Source: Agapetus fuscipes
Taxonomy: Eukaryota > Arthropoda > Insecta > Trichoptera > Glossosomatidae
NCBI GenBank assembly: GCA_951799405.1
Contig: OX637361.1
Coordinates: 12,312,170 to 12,376,169 of the forward strand
Direction: 5' to 3'
DNA: 64,000 nt
The notes beneath the pieces are model-generated. The model was not told where the DNA came from. It saw nothing but the letters and a program-made list of their open reading frames with translations, and searched no databases. Position 1 is the stretch's first letter. The number at the start of each line of letters is the position of its first letter. Made by a program: the position numbers and the translations under genes. Positions 31,404-41,612 of the stretch are shown one piece after another.

Positions 31404-31807
31404 TAATCGACGGTTAGAAGGAAGTAAGCGACCTTTTGGTCAAAAATGAGCTATGAATGCTATCCTACTAAAAAAATTCCGATCTTTCTAATGCGCTCAC
31501 TCCCATAGCTCTACGATGGTTTTTTGTTGTTGTTTATGCCCAAGCAGTATGGCTTTGGTGAAACCGACAAGATTTTGGCCTTTTTGTCCTAAAGGCGCTT
31601 GTGACATAAAAAAATCGTACAACTACATTTATAGGAATGCCAATAAATGCGTTTATTTTTTTAATTTTAGAGCTGTTTTGATTTAAAACAATGTGATAAA
31701 AAATAAAAAAAGTTATGCCATTATTCTGCAATCACAACCTTTAAGCTGCTCTCCTGAACAATTTAGTTTGTGTCGCTCATGCCCTACTTCCTTTTAACCG
31801 TCGGTAT
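31404..31807 (+). mobile_element. R4 element, copy b
   Basis: Inverted ends AATCGACGGTTAGAAGG and CCTTTTAACCGTCGGTAT; interior shared with copy a. Inserted in the right part of the hAT-type element. Confidence 0.75.
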
Positions 31808-32032
31808 AACAACTCTATCTATTCCAAATAGCTTACAGTAGGACACCATGACAAAATACTAAACTTGTAAGTGCGCCGTGATCTGAAAAAGATTGGGAAC
31901 GCCTGGTATAGGCTGTCAGTGTTGTGTACTAGAAAAAATCTCTGATTATCATGAATCCATAATTCATCTACTGTGGGTGATGTCACATAACAGTGGGATA
32001 TTTTGAATGTTCGGAGTCCATCGAGTGATTGT

Positions 32033-32038
32033 TTTATT
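32033..32038 (-). terminator. AATAAA overlapping the stop codon of gene B
   Basis: The last Lys codon and TAA stop lie within AAATAAAA on the minus strand, so a canonical signal overlaps the stop. No other AATAAA was noticed before the hAT end at 31905. Confidence 0.4.
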
Positions 32039-32242
32039 TGTAGATGGTGATGATGAACGGCAGCAGGAGAGGCGCCACGACGCTGCTGGTGACTTGTTCT
32101 GCAGCGTTGCAGCCGTCTGTGCTGCACTGGCAGATGATATCCTCATGTGTGTCTTCCACCAGCCTGTAGCAGGGGTTCTTGTGCCGCAGCCAGGAGCAGC
32201 CGCGCACGGTGCGGGTGAAGTACTCCCCTACGTTGTCCTCAA
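32034..32242 (-). CDS. Ly6 gene B exon 3
   Basis: Acceptor TTTCCAG. Encodes TRTVRGCSWLRHKNPCYR, the CQC...GCN end and the hydrophobic tail. GC-rich compared with its surroundings. Confidence 0.88.
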
Positions 32243-33929
32243 CTGGAAACAAAAAAGGTATATTGTGTCACAATGAATTAAAATATACCCTATGCACGTG
32301 GTTCACTATCACACGCGTTTATCCCACCGTGTCTGTCGCGCAACTGGCTGCGTGCGCATTCCCACGTGGTGGCGTTTGCTTCCCTTGCTGAAGGGTACGT
32401 TCGCTGTCACCACACATTGTTATGCACTAGGGTCATGTGACTAGGGTCGAAAAACCAAAAATAAGAATTTACAGATTGACACGTGGTGAAAATCGGAACA
32501 ACGTCGCCATCTTGTCAAACGTCACTTATAATAGTTTAATTTGATGTTAGCTGGATTGCCAAAAATTTAAGAAGTTTTTTGTTGAAGAAAAAACCAATAG
32601 AACCCATTGATTTTAGGAGTTTAAAGGCCGTTAAGTCCTAACAGCGTCCTCCTTTAGCTGTCATCTAAAAGCAGTTTAAGCCGTGTACCTACAGTTTTCA
32701 ATTTCTTTTGACTTTTTGAGAATCTTTACACTGACTCCAGATTCTTGAAAAAGAAAATGTGTGCTATTATTTTTTTACAGGATTGAAGGTCAACTGCATA
32801 TCCCTATAATGGTTAAGAGACGCAAACATTGGAAGGTAGTGAGTTCGATTCCTGGCAGAGCACAAAAATACAGTTATCAAATACGCTTTACGCTAGATTG
32901 AAAACTAGTAGTAGTAAACCAAAGACTGGCCACCAAAGGTCCATCCAGCCTTACAGCAACTGAGAATTGACGCTTTCTACAGCAAGTTCGCAAAGGGCTG
33001 TTAAAGTGTGCTGTGTGATTCATACAAAAACAGAGCTCACCAATGTTTTCAGTTTGTGAAAACAATACTTCTACTTAACCATGTAAAAATAAATAGACAT
33101 CCTAGAGTGCTTAGCCGATTGAAATTAAATTAATTACACAAATTAAAACATGTAAAATATTTTCGGAACGGTTCCTGTGAAGTTTGATGTCAATCGAATC
33201 ACAAATGAAAAATTCGAGTGTGTTTTACACTTCTTGGCCCTTTTAATTAAACAATTTCATTCTTGTTTGTATTTTTTTCTACTTACAGCCATACACTGCC
33301 TTACTGCAGAACGGCTCTTGTCCCTCAAAATCTCCCACACATTCTGTGGGCTCCAGGTAAGGATACTGCCTGCTGTATATCTCTAGATTAATGCATTCCG
33401 TGTTATTCACGCTGTTGCACTGGTAGCATTTGATTCCATTCGCTGAAAAATAAAAAAAATGAAACATAAATTTTCATGAAACATTTGAGGATCACTGATG
33501 TTTTCAAAACACCAAGAAAAGTTTTAAGAATTAAGCTGTTTTTCAATTAAGAAAGAAACATTCCAAATTTAAATTTGAATTTGAAATGGCCTTCCACAGT
33601 TACAAGGTCATAAGCAGTGCTGCCATTGTAATGTATTGAAATATTACTTTTTACGTTGATAGGTATAATAAAATTGTACCTACCTATTGGAAATGTGAGC
33701 TGTAAGAAAATGGCGGATGCAAGGACTTTCCAAAAAAAAAAGTACATTCTAAATTCAAATTTGAATTTGACATTGCCTTCCACAGTTCAGTGCTGCCATT
33801 GTGATGTATCGAAATATTATTTTTTACGTTGATAGGTACGATAAAATTGTACCTACCTGTCGGAAATGTAAGCAGCAAGAAAATGGCGGATGCAAGGACT
33901 GTGATGGCTCCATACTGATGTGACAGCAT
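32034..33929 (-). CDS. Ly6/uPAR GPI-anchored protein, gene B (three exons)
   Basis: Exons 33857-33929, 33287-33442 and 32034-32242 join in phase 1 to 145 residues. Residues 1-24 form the signal peptide; ten cysteines (30, 33, 41, 59, 70, 92, 101, 114, 116, 121) follow in the Ly6 spacing, with IKCYQCNSVNNTEC at the start and CQCSTDGCN at the end. SSVVAPLLLPFIITIYK is the GPI-type tail. Exon structure, phases and the KCxQCNSVNN phrase make it a close paralogue of gene A, from which it probably arose by tandem duplication; introns here are far shorter. Function is likely extracellular and membrane-tethered; specific role unknown. An AATAAA overlaps the stop codon, and intron 1 contains a second, altered copy of the signal exon. 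Confidence 0.88.
32805..33042 (+). mobile_element. SINE B copy in intron 2 of gene B
   Basis: GTTCGATTCCTGGCAGAGCA marks the box B region. The end reads AAAACAGAGCTCACC. Antisense to the gene. Confidence 0.65.
33287..33442 (-). CDS. Ly6 gene B exon 2
   Basis: Acceptor TTTTTCAG, donor GTAAGT, phase 1 at both sides. Encodes cysteines 1-5. Confidence 0.88.
33560..33903 (-). repeat. Tandem duplication covering the signal exon of gene B
   Basis: Two units (about 33560-33729 and 33744-33903) share CTTCCACAGTT, GTGCTGCCATTGT, TTTTTACGTTGATAGGTA and the exon-1 3' half with its donor. They differ at roughly one base in ten. Confidence 0.85.
33684..33747 (-). CDS. Possible alternative signal-peptide exon of gene B
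   Basis: The duplicated copy lacks the original start but has gained an in-frame ATG at 33747: MYFFFWKVLASAIFLQLTFPI, then GTAGGT in phase 1, which would splice in frame to exon 2. A T-run and AAG just inside could also make it a 42-nt cassette exon. Whether it is transcribed is unknown. Confidence 0.35.
33857..33929 (-). CDS. Ly6 gene B exon 1 (signal peptide)
   Basis: Encodes MLSHQYGAIT then VLASAIFLLLTFPT, followed by GTAGGT in phase 1. Confidence 0.85.
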
Positions 33930-33945
33930 ACTTTTAAATTAATCA

Positions 33946-34660
33946 ATGTCTGAAACAATAGGGTATTTGCAATAGTGAGGAATATTATAAAAAGTATATT
34001 ATTTTGATAGATTTAGAAAAATCTAATAATAATATGTTGATTTGAAGCCGAAAATATTTTTTTTCGATTTTATATTTAAAAAAGAAAATATAGGTTTTTG
34101 GACAAGTTTTTAAACGGATGTGAGATCTGCTTCTTGTATTTCGGGTAATGTGACGTCATATGTTGACGTCACGTTCTTTTATTGACATTCCATAGTCTGT
34201 TAACTTGTGTTGTTGACAACAGAAACAAATGAAAACAACAAAAACAAATGATATGTTCTTAAAGAAACACACAAACTTCTTGAAAAAACACATCCGCAAT
34301 GGTGTAAGCATGAAAAAGCGATGCTTGAATGACATTAATGTGAGGGCTGTCAGTTGATACGGCGATGTTTACAAGACCGTGACGTCACGCGAGAAAATTT
34401 CATCTAGTAGCGTTTTGGCGCGAAAATTCAAAGATCGATTTTAAAATGCTTATAACTTTGCTAAAAATACAACTAAAATTAGAATTCAAGAAGTTTTGGG
34501 CTAATAAAGCATAAAAGAATTTAAATCACAAAAAAAAGAAAAATGTGAAAATACCCTATTAAGAAAATTATTATTTTAATTGCGAAAAATAAAGAGGAAA
34601 ATGAAATTGAAATTATGCAGCAATTTTATGTCAAGTCACAGGTCAGTTCTTCGACAAAAA
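33946..34660. other. No gene recognised; upstream of gene B
   Basis: AT-rich; promoter and 5' UTR of gene B would fall here. A fragment of R1 (TGGTATGAGGCTGACC) appears at 34664-34700. Confidence 0.45.
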
Positions 34661-34751
34661 AATGGTATGAGGCTGACCTCACAACTGTAGAAAATTGGTG
34701 AACTATTACAGGTATGCCATTGGCATACCATTACATTACAGATCAGTTAGT

Positions 34752-34860
34752 GATTATCGACATAGACAAAGTTGTAACGTTACATGGCCGGGTCGCTAGG
34801 GTGAAGTGTAACTAATATTTTTTCATTGGTTGCTAAGGGCCTGTGATGTTTGCCCATTTT
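34752..34860 (+). mobile_element. R6 dispersed repeat
   Basis: GACATAGACAAAGTTGTAAC, GGCCGGGTCGCTAGGG and CATTGGTTGCTAAGGGCC are the family landmarks. Confidence 0.5.
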
Positions 34861-34889
34861 TTTTACTGAGTTCTTTAAAACACTTTTTC

Positions 34890-35391
34890 TTTTTTATTGG
34901 TAAGAAAGCCACCCTTAGCCAACCACTAAATGAAAAAGAAGCTTTGCAAGGTTAAATTTGGGTGGAAACACAGACACCGGTAACTCATTACATAAGCGGA
35001 CAGTTTGGTAAAGAAATGAGTCGTGAAAACACCAAGTTCTCATAGTTTTGATATCGACTACAAATGGATGGATGTGAGCCTTTCTACGAGTTGCCCTTTT
35101 TGTGACGAGAGGAGGGGATATAAGTAAGGATATTTCATCAGAACAGACACCTATAGAAGAGACTGATCATTCCAACTTTCCTTCGAGAGGATGTAGGTTA
35201 GCTGTGAGAATAGGATCATCAATCAGTTTCACCGCTCTTTTTTGCACAGAATCAAGTTGGTCACACAGCCTCTTTAGTACACCGAATCTTGATTTGCCCT
35301 GCTTATTTGTTTGTTCCCAGCTACCTCTCTTCTGAAATTTTGATTGATATTTTGGGAGGTCGTCATCTACGAGATGGTTTTTCATGCACAC
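34890..35391 (-). mobile_element. CR1/Jockey-like LINE C-terminal fragment
   Basis: Minus-strand reading gives LDSVQKRAVKLIDDP and, after frame breaks, HIHPFVVDIKTMRT and CNELPVSVFPPKFNL, the C-terminal landmarks of CR1/Jockey polymerases (RVQRRAARL, then WNSLP). Inactive. Confidence 0.65.
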
Positions 35392-35519
35392 CGATGTGTC
35401 TTTAACTGCTCATATGGAACTGATACATATCTATGTATCAGTTCCATTACATAATACGGTTGTGGCCATTGACTTATAATATCTGTGGATTAGAAATTAT
35501 TTTAACGAAAATAGACATA

Positions 35520-35615
35520 TATATCGGTCTCAACTTACTTACGAAAATGGTCATTAGTTAGAAAGAGAACAAAGAACTTCACAGTTGCATTTCCATATGT
35601 ACAAAAAACTCGGCA
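35520..35615 (-). mobile_element. R5 3' fragment
   Basis: AAAATGGTCATTAGTTAGAAA is the reverse of the R5 end seen at 19310-19345 and 41560-41600. Confidence 0.6.
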
Positions 35616-35645
35616 AAACGAAAAAAAAACTTGAATGTTGGTACT

Positions 35646-35905
35646 AAATCTAAATCTAAATCTAAGCTGCAAAGATATGTTTTATTTTAGATTCATATTA
35701 AATGCATTCCCACAAGCAGACACGCATAATTTCACGCTCACACTTGCCGCATGTGGACCTACAATATAAAAAAAACCCAATCTCAAATGAACATAAGCCC
35801 TGCAACTCTTCCCGACCTTCCCTGAAACAAGGGTGACATTGGCAAAGTGAACCATTTTTTACAGTATGGGTGGTCAATCTCATACCAACCTATCAGTCAA
35901 GGAAT
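35646..35905 (-). mobile_element. R1 copy with AAATCT tail
   Basis: Full-length. Tail complement TAAATCTAAATCTAAATCTA shows the hexanucleotide-tail subfamily, also at 39594 and 47376. Confidence 0.85.
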
Positions 35906-36527
35906 ACAAGCAATTAAATACATTCAATACCATTGCAAATAATGGCTGCCGATAAGACCGGAAATAGCTACAGTTGACAGATAACACGCGTTGTAAATAT
36001 TGTGATCACCAAAATTGGTGTCAATATTTCATATTTTCAAGGTGTATATTCATAATTTTAATTTTATCACTCATTTCATTATAACTATTGTGATATTTAA
36101 TGCGCCATATTTGTAATTGTTGCCGCCGTACATTGGGGGCACCACTGCAACGTTTGACAGGAGAGGAACGCAAGTGGGAACAAGTATGTATCAATTCAGT
36201 GTGTAAGTTTCCGCTCCCCTATGTTACAACTCCATGGTTGTGGCAGTATTAGATAATATTAGATCTGGCCGCCATTAGTCCCCCGGCTCGTCGTGGCGTG
36301 AGGAAGTCTGGCACAGGATGCCCGCCATTATCCTCTTAAGCCGCTCTATGCCGGCCACCTCTCTAATCTTGGCTCCTTCTGCGTGATTGTCGACTAACCC
36401 AATTCATTTGTCATCCATTCAGCTAGTCACAGATTGTAGACGTCTAAGATGATGCTGGCAGTGATGATGATGATGATGATGAAATACTTTTCTAAGCGCC
36501 GTTGTATGTTTCTTGATAGACATGTTA
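35906..36527. other. Intergenic, no gene recognised; GAT microsatellite at the right
   Basis: Relatively GC-rich stretch between 36120 and 36440 without an ORF of note, followed by (GAT)n near 36460-36483 and a GCGCCGTTGTATG segment. Confidence 0.4.
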
Positions 36528-37087
36528 GTAGGAGGCTGACTACCATTATTGTAAAACGTAACTAAGATACACATAATATACTGTAATTATTTCTTGCCGC
36601 GTTATCTCCGAAGGGTTTCGCATGTGGCGAGTGGAACCTTTTTATTTTTATAGGTAAGGGGGCCGGTCTTACGCCCACCACTTCATTTGGAGTGGGGGTC
36701 AATGAGTACCAGCTCCCGAGGGGGCTGGTACTCATTTCTTGTGAAGGCTGAGCAAACCTTGCCGGTATTTTATTTTGGGTTTGAAATAAACGCCGAAACG
36801 GGAAATCATTTCTGATAGCCTCCGTGGGATTTGATCCCGAGCTCATGGCATGGAATGGAAGCACTCTACCAACTGAGCTATCGACCAGACATTCTTAATT
36901 TTGACAATGTCACCCCTGTCTCAAAGACGCGCGGCAAGAGTTGCAGGGTTTCCGTCTATTTGAAATTTGGGTGTATATTTTGTCAGTACACGTGCAACAT
37001 GTGTAATTGTGAATTTACACGTGTTTGCTATTGGGCATGCATTGATTAAATATTCCTATATTTTTGCAACTTACATTAAAGATTATT
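36528..37087 (+). mobile_element. Old R1 copy split by SINE A
   Basis: GGAGGCTGACTACCATTATTG at the left and GACAATGTCACCCCTGTCTC onward at the right are consecutive parts of one diverged R1; a minus-strand SINE A (36557-36892) separates them. Confidence 0.7.
36557..36892 (-). mobile_element. SINE A copy
   Basis: Near full-length: AACTAAGATACACATAATAT at the left to CTACCAACTGAGCTATCGAC at the right. Confidence 0.8.
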
Positions 37088-37145
37088 ACTGTACGGTACA
37101 GACATATTTTGTAATGCCATTTTACCTGTTTTTTTAGTAATTTTA

Positions 37146-37330
37146 GACCGAACGTAGTCTAGTGGTTAATGCTTCAGACTCGCGATTAGAAGGGAGTGGA
37201 TTTGATTCGCAGCGGAGCACAAAAAATGAGATCTTTAAATTTTCAAGAATTCACGTCGCTGAGTGAAAGAGTTAAAAGCGTTTAGAGAGCCCTTGAGGTG
37301 TTATTCACACAAAAACAGCGCTCAACAAAT
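37146..37330 (+). mobile_element. SINE B copy with internal deletion
   Basis: GTAGTCTAGTGGTTAATGCT at the head and box B-like GGATTTGATTCGCAGCGG; the middle is shortened. Confidence 0.65.
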
Positions 37331-37376
37331 ATTTTTTCCTGAGATTTTTTTAGTTGTATATTAAGGTTCTCATCTC

Positions 37377-37581
37377 AAATGGTTCACTTTGCCAATGGCA
37401 CCCCTGTTTCAGGGAAGGTCGGCAAGAGTTGCAGGGTGTATGTTCATTTGAGATTTGGTTTTTTATGTTGTAGGTTAACATGCGGCATGTGCAAGCGCGA
37501 ACTTGTACGTGTCTGCTTGTAAGAATGCATGTAATGTTAATCCCCAATGTAAAATATATTTTCAATTTAGATTAGATTAGA
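37377..37581 (+). mobile_element. R1 copy, 5'-truncated
   Basis: Begins at GGTTCACTTTGCCAATGG and ends TTTAGATTAGATTAGA. Confidence 0.8.
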
Positions 37582-38094
37582 CTGTTGCACCAACCTCCAA
37601 TCGATATTTGATTGACACATCAAATTTTATTGTTTAATTCTGGTAAGGACTTCAGTTAAATATTTCTCGGAAGTGGGTAATAATATGATGAAATTTGAAC
37701 AGGAAATATGATGTACATCAGCTGACTTACGTATATAAAACCATTTTTTTTTATTTTAAAGGGAGAAATCACACTTAGTTTTGATTTTTGCCCAATTGGA
37801 GTTTGGTGCAACAGGCTTTAAGGTTCTTCTAGCAACTTATTGCTGCAAGGTCTACCAACTCAACGATAAAATTAGGACACACGTCTTTGGGAGCGGAAAA
37901 AAACGCAGCATCAAGGAAGGATACAATTCGGAGCTGAGAGGCAATGTTGGAATTGATTCGACAGAAAATCCTGAAGCAAATATGTCAGCGATGAAGGACA
38001 GATAGATACAAGTTATGGAAAAAGTAGTGTTACAAACATGGAGGATCTACATGCGCTTGTACATGCATACATACAATCTGGCTCTAGTGTGATG

Positions 38095-38266
38095 GTATTC
38101 CATAAGCAGACACGAATAACTTTGCGCTTACACATGGCGCATGAGAACTTACGACATAAAAACCCAATCTCAAATGAACTTTTCTGAAACAGCGGTGACA
38201 TTGGCAAAGCGAACCATTTTTTACAGTATGGGTGGTCAGCCTCATACCAACCTATAAGTCAAGGAT
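38095..38266 (-). mobile_element. R1 copy, 3'-truncated
   Basis: From CATAAGCAGACACGAATAAC to CCAACCTATAAGTCAAGGA. The preceding 37582-38094 holds no recognised gene. Confidence 0.75.
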
Positions 38267-38738
38267 TTAATCAATAATATTTTACAGTATCCCTAGCGAT
38301 TATAAAAAATATATTTTGCGTTATGAAAACTAAATTACTCACTACGGGTGCTGCTGTATTTCCCATACATTTTTTCTATGTGTATATCGAGGGGAGTTTT
38401 TGCAATACTTGGAATGTTGTCCATAATAATGACGTGTGGATTCGGTAGTGATGACCTACGTCAGGTTGGTACTACTTCTGAATCCAGCTTACAAACGACA
38501 AACCGGTTTAGTTTTTTACAACATAGATTTGGCTTCAGCCTAACACACATTTAATAAATAAATAAATCTGCTTTAGTAACTCACTGCATAAAATAAGTTT
38601 ACGTGACGTAGTCATCTGTCTTTTTTTGCACAGTTTTAAGGTTGAGATAAAGATGTTTAAGAAAATTTTACTTGCAAAATATTTTTGATTTGTTATTATT
38701 GTTGCCACAAACGACCAAATACATACACGACCAAATAC

Positions 38739-38968
38739 ATTCTTAGACATTTTAGTCGTCGGTTGAGCCTACGCTTTGACAAACTAATGATGCCTGGGCT
38801 GAAAGTCTCATCACCACGGTCATTCTTACCTACCGAATTTTGGTAATATTTGTATGAAGAATAATCAGCTTTTCACTTGCGGCCATCTTGGATTGACAGG
38901 TCTTCATACAAATGCATCATCAGTTTGTCAAAGCGTGGGCTCAACGGACGACTAAAATGTCTAAGAAT
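38739..38968. mobile_element. MITE with about 50-bp inverted ends, R2-related core
   Basis: ATTCTTAGACATTTTAGTCG and onward at the left are mirrored at the right with about three mismatches in 50 bp. The core (GTCTCATCACCACGG, CACTTGCGGCCATCTTGG) is shared with the R2 copies at 12639 and 49785. Confidence 0.85.
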
Positions 38969-39341
38969 AGCACCGATAGTTGCTTTGATTTTTCTTATTA
39001 AATTTCTTTCGTAGTTTTTCAATAAAGTAGATTCTGAAATTTAAAAACACTAGACGCGTTTTGTTTTCAGTTGCGGGGTTTTTGTGAATTTTTCCCGAAA
39101 CATCCCTCAACACTTAAGTGTTTGCAGAGCTTTGTTATTTTGTTTTTAATGAAATTGTACATTTTTATTTCTTACTTTTGTACACATTATTCGCATCAAA
39201 TATTTAAATTGAATTTTCCATCCTGCTCTTTAGGATCAAAGCTGTTAGACGTAAAATCTATTAAATCCTTTATCTATTTTTTTCGCACGTGTTCTATTTA
39301 AAGATTTTTTTTACCAACTTCTAATTTCCTTATTTACTAAG

Positions 39342-39560
39342 TTCCTTGGCTTAATAGGTTGGTATGAGGCTGACCCTCATGCTGTAAAAACTTGATTCAC
39401 TTTTGCAAATGCCACTCTGTTTCATGAAATTGCGGCAGGACTTGAAAGCTTTATGTTCACGTGTTATTTGGTTGATTTTGTTCGTACACATGCAGCATGT
39501 GTAAGTTTAATATAAGCCTCAAATGTCAATACATATATCCTTGCAACTTAGATTAAAGAA
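39342..39560 (+). mobile_element. R1 copy, diverged
   Basis: GTTCCTTGGCTTAATAGGTT head, several small deletions, and a TTGCAACTTAGATTAAAG tail. The stretch 38969-39341 holds no recognised gene. Confidence 0.7.
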
Positions 39561-39593
39561 TCATTTTTGGTCGCCCAAGCAAGCTTTCTTGAC

Positions 39594-39836
39594 ATCTAAA
39601 TCTAAGCTGCAAAGATATGTATCATTTGAGATTCATATTAAATGCATTCCCACAAGCAGACACGCATAATTTCGCGCTCACACATGCCGCATGTGGACCT
39701 ACAGTATAAAAAAACCCAATCTCAAATGAACATAAGCCCTGCAACTCTTGCCGACCTTCCCTGAAACAGGGGTGACATTGGCAAAGTGAACTATTTTTTA
39801 CAGTTTGGGTTGTCAGCCTCATACCAACCTTTAAGT
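39594..39836 (-). mobile_element. R1 copy
   Basis: Full-length minus copy of the AAATCT-tailed subfamily, ending ATACCAACCTTTAAG. Confidence 0.82.
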
Positions 39837-40829
39837 ATAACATTTATACCACGAGTATAAAACTCTGCAACTCAACCCAACTCTTACAAACACTCTTACA
39901 ACCCAACCAATAACTGTATGGTAACTAAAACACTCCCTAGAGGCGCTGTTTAAGTTCTCACACATATTTTTCGTTAATGCTATCGTTGAGTAGACGCGGA
40001 GGTCCTGTACAATGTACACCATTGAGTAATACCACAGAGGAGCAGAAACTAACTTACTGCATTGATACATATTATATTCTACATGTTTTGTCTCAGTCCT
40101 GTCAAACGTTGCATTGGTGTAGTCATACGAAATAAGGCAATTTTGTCCGAATCCATTTCGTATTCCGACACCCAATTATAACACATGCCATAATATCATA
40201 AAATAATGCTTCTTTCCTTTAAAATTAATCAATTTTAGCGATCACAATATTTATATCGCATGCGTCTATGTTCGAACTGCTCCGGGTATAGTACGCAACG
40301 CAGCAATGCTGCCACCCTTCTAGAAACATTTTTACTTTCGCCCGATTTTTTTTTTGTACACTTCTTCTTCTTCTTCTTTAGCCCATTTCCGTCCACTCCT
40401 GGACGAAGGCCTCCTCCATCTGTTTCCATATCGACCTGTCTTGTGCAATCTGCGTCCAGGTCGCGCCAGCATGCCGGTCCAGGTCATCCTTCCATCTCAA
40501 CTGTGGTCGCCCTACACTTCTCTTCGTCGTTCGAGGTCTCCAAGTCAGCATTCTTTTTGTCCATTTGTCATCCAGACTTCTGGCTACATGTCCCGCCCAC
40601 TGCCATTTCTGAGTCATTACACGGTGGATTATGTCAGTGACCTTTGTATTTTCTCTCACCGTTTCATTTCTGACTCTATCTCTAAGGGAGAGTCCTAACA
40701 TGGCTCTTTCCATGGCTCTTTGGGTCGTTCTTAACTTCTCGGCACTTTGTTTTGTGAGAGTTACTGTTTCTAGGCCATATGTAGCTACTGGCAACACACA
40801 TAGTTCATACACCTTCTTTTTCAGGTTTA

Positions 40830-41249
40830 TGACCACCCATACTGTAAAAAATGGTTCACTTTGCCAATGTCACCCCTGTTTCAGGGAATGTCGGCAAGAG
40901 TTGCAGGGCTTATGTTCATTTGAGGTTTGGATTTTATTTGTAAGTACACAATCAGCATTTGTAAGCGCGAACTACACGTGTTTGTTTGTGGGCATACATC
41001 TGAGAGCTTTGAATGAATATATCCTTGCAACTTTGTTAAACCTTGTTATTTTGTTTATTTTTTTCTCTTCGTATTGCTATTTGTAGATATGGATTGTTTG
41101 TATCTTTGAAATTTTTAAGTTAACGAAACCTGTTATTGGCCTTAAAATATTTTTCTTTTCATTTTTTTGCGAGTTTATGCTTTGTATGTGCTGTTGTGTT
41201 TCTTTAAAATAAATAAAAAAAAAAAACTTAGATTATAGATATTATAGAT
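40830..41249 (+). mobile_element. R1 copy inside the LINE, itself interrupted
   Basis: R1 runs 40830-41033 (to TCCTTGCAACTT) and resumes 41227-41249 (TTAGATTATAGATATTATAG). Confidence 0.85.
41034..41224 (+). mobile_element. Poly(A)-tailed retrocopy inside R1
   Basis: A 191-bp insert ends AAAATAAATAAAAAAAAA and is flanked by AACTT on both sides. AATAAA just before the A tail suggests a 5'-truncated mRNA 3' UTR or LINE end inserted by target-primed reverse transcription. Source not identified. Confidence 0.7.
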
Positions 41250-41612
41250 GGGTATTTTCCGGTTTTTTTAAATATATCCCATTTTTCCGAATGCAGCCCA
41301 GCTTAATCCAACCCTTCTTCTAAGCTCAGCAGTCTGGTTTTTCTTATCTATTCGGATACTGTGACCTAGGTATATGTATTCTTGGACATCCTCGATACTG
41401 CTGCCCTCAATCCTAATTTGAAAGTTTTGTGTGCCCATTACTTTGGTTTTTGCCAGGTTCATACTCAGTCCTACATCTTTAGAGGCCTCGTTCAGTTCCT
41501 GTAGCATTTCGGCTAACTCTTTGTACACATGGAAATGTAACTGTGAAGTTTTTGGTTCTCTTTCTTACTAATGACCATTTTCGCAAGTCATACGAAATCG
41601 ACGTTGAAACAG

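Larger units (their letters stand above)
28862..31905. mobile_element. hAT-type element, about 3 kb, non-coding
   Basis: The left end CAGGGGTTCCCAAAGTGTGC and right end (reversed CAGGCGTTCCCAATC...GCGCAC) are hAT-type terminal repeats. The flanking 8 bp, ATATAGGG (28854-28861) and GTATAGGC (31906-31913), match at six positions, as expected for an old 8-bp target duplication. No transposase; the interior is a TCCG microsatellite, tandem blocks and an R4 copy. It ends 128 nt downstream of Ly6 gene B. Confidence 0.65.
40362..41519 (-). mobile_element. RTE-like LINE 3' end, itself interrupted
   Basis: The right part (41268-41528) encodes NLAKTKVMGTQNFQI and RRRVGLSWAAFGKM; the left part (40378-40836) encodes LPVATYGLETVTL, LSLRDRVRN, WQWAGHVAR, KRSVGRPQLRWKDDLD and a terminal EEAFVQEWTEMG. 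They are one polymerase C-terminus with an R1 insertion between. A CTT/GAA-repeat tail lies at 40362-40378. 5'-truncated, hence inactive. Confidence 0.85.

Noticed and set aside
36121..36440. Exon in the GC-rich stretch
   Set aside because: No open frame with matching splice sites could be found.
40260..41086. Plus-strand ORFs of 114-151 residues
   Set aside because: They are antisense shadows of the LINE polymerase or run through the nested R1.
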